64,000 nucleotides of DNA, from the NCBI RefSeq assembly GCF_013426205.1, contig NC_089423.1, positions 3,162,001-3,226,000 of the forward strand. The letters run 5' to 3'. The notes beneath the pieces were generated by a model. That model saw only the letters and a program-made list of their open reading frames with translations, was not told the origin of the DNA and did no database searches. This document shows positions 61,101 to 64,000 of the stretch, in pieces. Both the position numbers and the translations under genes were made by a program. Source of the stretch: Metarhizium brunneum. Its lineage: Eukaryota > Ascomycota > Sordariomycetes > Hypocreales > Clavicipitaceae. Positions within the stretch are counted from its first letter, which is position 1. Every line of letters starts with the position of its first letter.

Positions 61101-61355
61101 CTGTTTGGCAGCCCAGTTCTTGGCGGCGACGTCGAGGTCGAAAGTCTCCGGAGAGTAGGAGAATATCTTGTCGGAGAGCTTGTAGGCAATCTGCTGCACG
61201 AGGAGCTGAGCAGTCACGTAGGTAGGGCCGGAGATGGCGTCCAAGGGGACAGGCTGGCCAAAGGGCAACGCTGATGAGAGGATCTCAAAGTCGGAGGAGT
61301 TGGTCTTTTGCGGAGGGACGGCCCCGCCAGTCGACTCCTGCGGTTGAGAACGCAT
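58143..61355 (-). CDS. MET10: Sulfite reductase [NADPH] flavoprotein alpha subunit
   Basis: A single 1070-residue frame, the usual length of fungal MET10. With the beta subunit (MET5) it reduces sulfite to sulfide in sulfate assimilation, passing electrons from NADPH through FAD. Residues about 30-440 form the pyruvate:ferredoxin-oxidoreductase-like region typical of the fungal subunit. The ferredoxin-reductase half carries KRREYSIAS (residues about 850-858, FAD), GLGTGLAPFRAF (about 924-935, NADPH pyrophosphate), LGSRHQREEYLYGEEW, FYLCGPTWPVPDV (about 1020) and the terminal aromatic EGRYVLEVY. No FMN flavodoxin domain is seen, as in yeast Met10. The start at 61355 is the first Met of the open frame; residues 1-25 are poorly conserved. 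Confidence 0.96.
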   Translation of the reverse strand: MRSQPQESTGGAVPPQKTNSSDFEILSSALPFGQPVPLDAISGPTYVTAQLLVQQIAYKLSDKIFSYSPETFDLDVAAKNWAAKQNTNIHGYAPQVLPLQTRTGAGALALGYIFSPDFDVSRRHIPQTLLAPSGSLQQLRGTLDQLSLLYSVSSPFVAHVAAADYTDADGLVSNYDTALRLAEDLGLGLVSSSSTYEAQHMSLFSTLLATVLPTLHVYDGIRVARETLRVVDALSESGVADVYNKLVSEAGKLNSHLDTAGKVVELLKLFNDELGTVYQPFEYHGHETPDVVLVAFGSVETQVAKQTLNKIAADGAKVGVINVRVYRPFIEEEFLKSIPASARTIAVLGQVRDHVAVADDATQSALYGDVLAAVTFSAKFSEEPRVLDIKYTPAQSLTPQGLVNTLNKVFGNEDEAKALPSLVNAEQYTFWDVDNSAAVNSPAVIGHILSKQSTTNVYVHATYDNLTQGGVVRTDVRASRKALEAPYDVYEADVAVIGDDCVLKDVNVVESVAHGGKIILKLPNFKVEEVEKRLSAAFRKAVQEKDAQLFVLDTSFSPAFEKDAQSKLLLELAFLKVAQPELSPEIISKLVLVEGHPPTLEECAEAVNQCLSKLEVPATWAEVADNFEAPRLPISLQSNSFLPFRKEDVEEALELRDWQTAAKGLVFKEAYETRTGLRPDLPVKTATIRVKENRRLTPSDYDRNIFHIEFDLGDSGLTYKIGEALGIHAENDEEQVSAFIQAYGLNPAELARVPAREDPEALEIRTVHQALIQNVDILGKPPKRFYEALAEFATDETERKKLEALGSSAGAEDFKRRSEVDMLTYVDVLDEFKSARPSFNDLARMVSPLKRREYSIASAQAVTPNSVALMIVVVDWVDTKGRTRYGHATRYLSRLQPGAVVTASVKPSVMKLPTRDTAPLIMAGLGTGLAPFRAFVQYRAMQKAQGKEIGAILLYLGSRHQREEYLYGEEWEAYLAAGVVTLVGAAFSRDQPQKIYIQDRMRQTLGDIAKAYVQDQGSFYLCGPTWPVPDVTKVLEEAIAADAKASGKKVDPKKEIEKLKEEGRYVLEVY

Positions 61356-62870
61356 CTTGAATACGTCTGATGAAGACTGTCGACGAGGACGTTGATGTCA
61401 CGTATGGAGGAGAGAGGCTGGCTCAGATGACGGAGGAGTTTCCCTTTGTCTCTGGCGAATATCCAGTTCCCTCAGTATACAAATACCTCCAACAACGTCA
61501 ATTCAGAAACGTACAGATGCTCAAGAGCGAAGACAGGTGTACAGGAAACAGGAAAAGATCAAGAAAAGTGTCGAGTCCAGGAGCGCATTGAAAACCATTT
61601 TCGAGTCTCGACCCCACGCTCAAACCCATACTAGCCCGTACCTCGGTGCCCATAAAACTCCCCTTCCATGGCGATTCGTGTCCTGCGATTACTATCGCCA
61701 TTGGCATTCTCCCGGTTCTGGCCCCAAATTGTTGATACTTTGATAGAATCACGCAATTCGTTTTTACCAGATTAGGTTTAGCGCCTATGATGCAAGAGCC
61801 AGATCCTCACGCGGTCCCCGGATTGACCCACTGTTTCCGACTTCCGCCATCGAGGGACCGAAGGGTGGTAGAATGAACAGCGAGGTTCCGCCGAGTCCCG
61901 CTCGGCTGGTTTCGTATTTGACTTCATTCATGCATGCTTCGTATTTGTGTTTAACTTAACAATGATGGAAATGCTCCTGGCAGAGAGATACGGAGATGTA
62001 ATGTGACATGTTTTGTTCTGCCTGATCCTGCCCTTTTTTGTTGGGTCGAGGACTTGGCACTTTACCGGATTTGTAATTATTCTTGGACCTCATTGGCGGG
62101 GTGGCCGTCCCTCGCGTTGGGCCGACAAGGCCAACCACCGTTGCTGTGCTCATATGTTACAATGTGTTTGGTGTGATTTTTTTGTTGTTTTTAGTTTTAA
62201 GAAACTTCACTTTCTTTTTGGAATTTCGACTTGTATATATAACTTTATGGTGTCATGTTTTTCTGTCTAGGTGCAAATGTGTATATACTTTTTTGCATAG
62301 CAACCCAATTGTCGGCTGCCACCCCGGATTCTGTACACGTTTACGACATACCTCTATATGGATTGGCATGATGTAAATCCCCCTTCAGCCTAGCAACATC
62401 TGTCCTCGGCAAATATCTTGCTCTAGAAACTGGGTCAACCCCAAAGACTCGAATCTATTGCATTACACTTGGTTGTGCGCCCCACGAGTCTCAATGCCCG
62501 CAACTTCGTCCTGTGGTTCATTAGAATTGCCATTGTTGGTAGTCTTGTACAGAATCATTGATGCAAAGGAATCCTCCGATACGCTTAATGCTGTTCGGAA
62601 ACGGGTAAATAACTAGTCAAACGTCACAATGACCGAGTACATGGCAGTGATGAGCGCTATCTGTTCTAGCTGAGTAGACTGCAGCAAAGAGAAATGGAAG
62701 GCAGTGCTGGGCCCGTGTGAGCATGTCAAGTGTAACTGGCTGTGAACAAAGGCGAGAGAACTACCCGTCCATGTTGCTAAGACAAGCTATAGGCGGGAGA
62801 ATTCTTCAACGAGTATTTTATTCTGTTTATAGTGTGAAATGTAGTGGGTGTAGTTACAAAAAGGTGAAGT
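61356..62870. other. MET10 upstream region
   Basis: About 1.5 kb containing the MET10 promoter and leader (to the right of 61355) and the end of the decayed symporter gene further right. No other gene recognised; a T-rich, pyrimidine-biased block lies at 62160-62300. Confidence 0.5.
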
Positions 62871-63676
62871 ATTAGACCCTATAGCTAATGTGATGCCAGT
62901 GAAGACACCCACTTTCTTGGAAACATCCACCATGTCTAATTTAGCAATATTGTCGAGAATCAGGAAGATGCTGACTGGGGCCTATTCTTAGAGTTCAGAA
63001 GTGATTTTGTTGTTCAGTATTCTTCACCTAGTGCCAAAAGAAGTGCCAATCGATCATGAACAACAAAATCCACCAGAGATCATCGTCGTTGTATAAACCA
63101 CCTGTGTCGGCTACAGCATCCTTATGGGGACGTCACCTTTGTCGCCAATGCTGTTACCTTTCTCCACAACTTGCTCTCGTTCAACGGCTATTGTGAAGAT
63201 TTGATACCATATAGAGGATGCCAGAATACAGCACCAAACGACGAAAGAAACAACCACCGTGATGAAGTACCCGACAAACCACATTGGAAACGACCCATCC
63301 GTGACAATTCGTACCACTCGTTGGAGTGTGAGATTCATCGATAAGAAAACCAACAGTGTGACTACCAAAGTTAATATTGGTGAACCATGTACCTGTGGCT
63401 TCTTTGAGGGCTTTGTATCATACCGACGCTTCTAAGAGCTACCAGCCATACTGGGTCCGGATGTGGAACGAGACAATTTCCTGCAGGCTGAAGCTTGGGC
63501 CTGTCTGGAACCAGTGTAGATATGATGAAGCCAGTGGCAACACCCAGTATAGTGGCTATCACGATTTGGACTGTCGAACCGCACTCTTTCATCGGATGCC
63601 ACCATTTTTTTTCAACGGATTTGGTGCCGACGACTGTTTCCGAGAGAGCATCGCTTGTATTGTGGGCCTCCATCAT
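62871..63676 (-). pseudogene. Relic of an SLC1-type dicarboxylate/amino-acid:cation symporter
   Basis: On the minus strand exon 63676-63424 and exon 63361-63111 join in phase 1 across a normal 62-nt intron. They encode the start of a symporter: a cytosolic N-terminus with EKKWWHPMKECGSTVQIVIA, then TM1 (ATILGVATGFIISTLV), DPVWLVALRSV, TM2 (VTLLVFLSMNLTLQRV) and TM3 (FPMWFVGYFITVVVSFVVW). After IGDKGDVPIRML the frame stops. About 84 bases further, in another frame, GLYNDDDLWWILLFMIDW (63032-63115) resembles the DD...DW segment of the late transmembrane part, and another frame holds DMVDVSKKVGVFTG (62871-62954). Roughly 250 residues (TM4-TM7) are absent, so this looks like a gene with a large internal deletion. 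Unseen introns are the main alternative. The C-terminal matches are weak. Confidence 0.55.
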
Positions 63677-64000
63677 TTTTTTTTGTTTGATCTGGTATGG
63701 CAGAGTAGCTGTGGTCTCAAAAGTTTTGATGACTTGCGTGCCGTTTTCTGGGTTGTTTGATCAAGGCAACTTTGAGAGAGGAGAGCTTCACCACCAAGAG
63801 CGAGCCGAGATGGTACAGCTATTTATTGTAAAAGTGAAGAAGTTAGCCTAAGACGCACCAATTGTGCATGCAGTTATCACATGCGGGGGGGAATGAGAAG
63901 AAGTATTTTGATCAAATCTCTCAGAAGTTTTTGTCCTCTCCGTGTTCGACTGGGGTGCCTTGTTTACCTTGTTCCAGACAACTCGCACCCGAGAGAGCGT
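63677..64000. other. Right edge, upstream of the symporter relic
   Basis: 324 bp that would hold the promoter of the symporter gene if it is or was functional. Nothing else recognised. Confidence 0.4.

Overview
The window is nuclear DNA of a filamentous ascomycete, most likely a sordariomycete of the order Hypocreales. Genes are split by introns of mostly 50-100 bp with GT..AG ends and CTAAC/CTGAC-like branch sites. The proteins are typical of filamentous fungi: a VIVID/ENVOY LOV photoreceptor, a Clr5-domain protein, an arginine-regulator-like factor and a zinc-less Fpg glycosylase. The spacers carry short palindromic words (TACGGAGTA, TACCTAGGTA) of a kind I associate with Hypocreales. All exon joins were worked out by eye from splice signals, frame and family similarity.

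Layout. 1-26 kb is a compact housekeeping block: an SLM1-type PH protein (+), a Clr5-domain protein (+), Fpg/MutM DNA glycosylase (+), a VVD-type photoreceptor (-), the NSE2/MMS21 SUMO ligase (+), a secreted serine carboxypeptidase (-), COQ3 (-), RIB3 (+), an ataxin-10/Ctr86 homologue with a large His/Asp-rich insert (-), and methylthioadenosine phosphorylase (+). From 26 to 54 kb the window is sparse. Three deserts (about 8.9, 6.3 and 6.5 kb) enclose an EasF/EgtD-type N-methyltransferase (+), a large fungal-specific transcription factor facing it tail to tail (-), and a small two-finger C2H2 protein (+). From 54 to 64 kb genes return: an FAD-dependent amine-oxidase-like enzyme (+), the sulfite reductase alpha subunit MET10 (-), and at the right edge an apparently decayed SLC1-type dicarboxylate/amino-acid symporter (-).

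How the genes relate. Most are independent housekeeping functions: ubiquinone, riboflavin, sulfate assimilation, methionine salvage, DNA repair and SMC5/6 SUMOylation. The only pair that looks like a functional unit is the methyltransferase with the adjacent transcription factor. It is isolated in gene-poor DNA and resembles a minimal accessory metabolic locus.

The most unusual signals are three: 15 exact copies of TACGGAGTA/TACTCCGTA, all between genes and mostly in the 41-49 kb deserts; the His-rich domain in the ataxin-10 homologue; and the regulator, in which I can find no zinc cluster. I did not find a clear new multi-gene system, a complete transposon, a tRNA, an rRNA or a CRISPR array.
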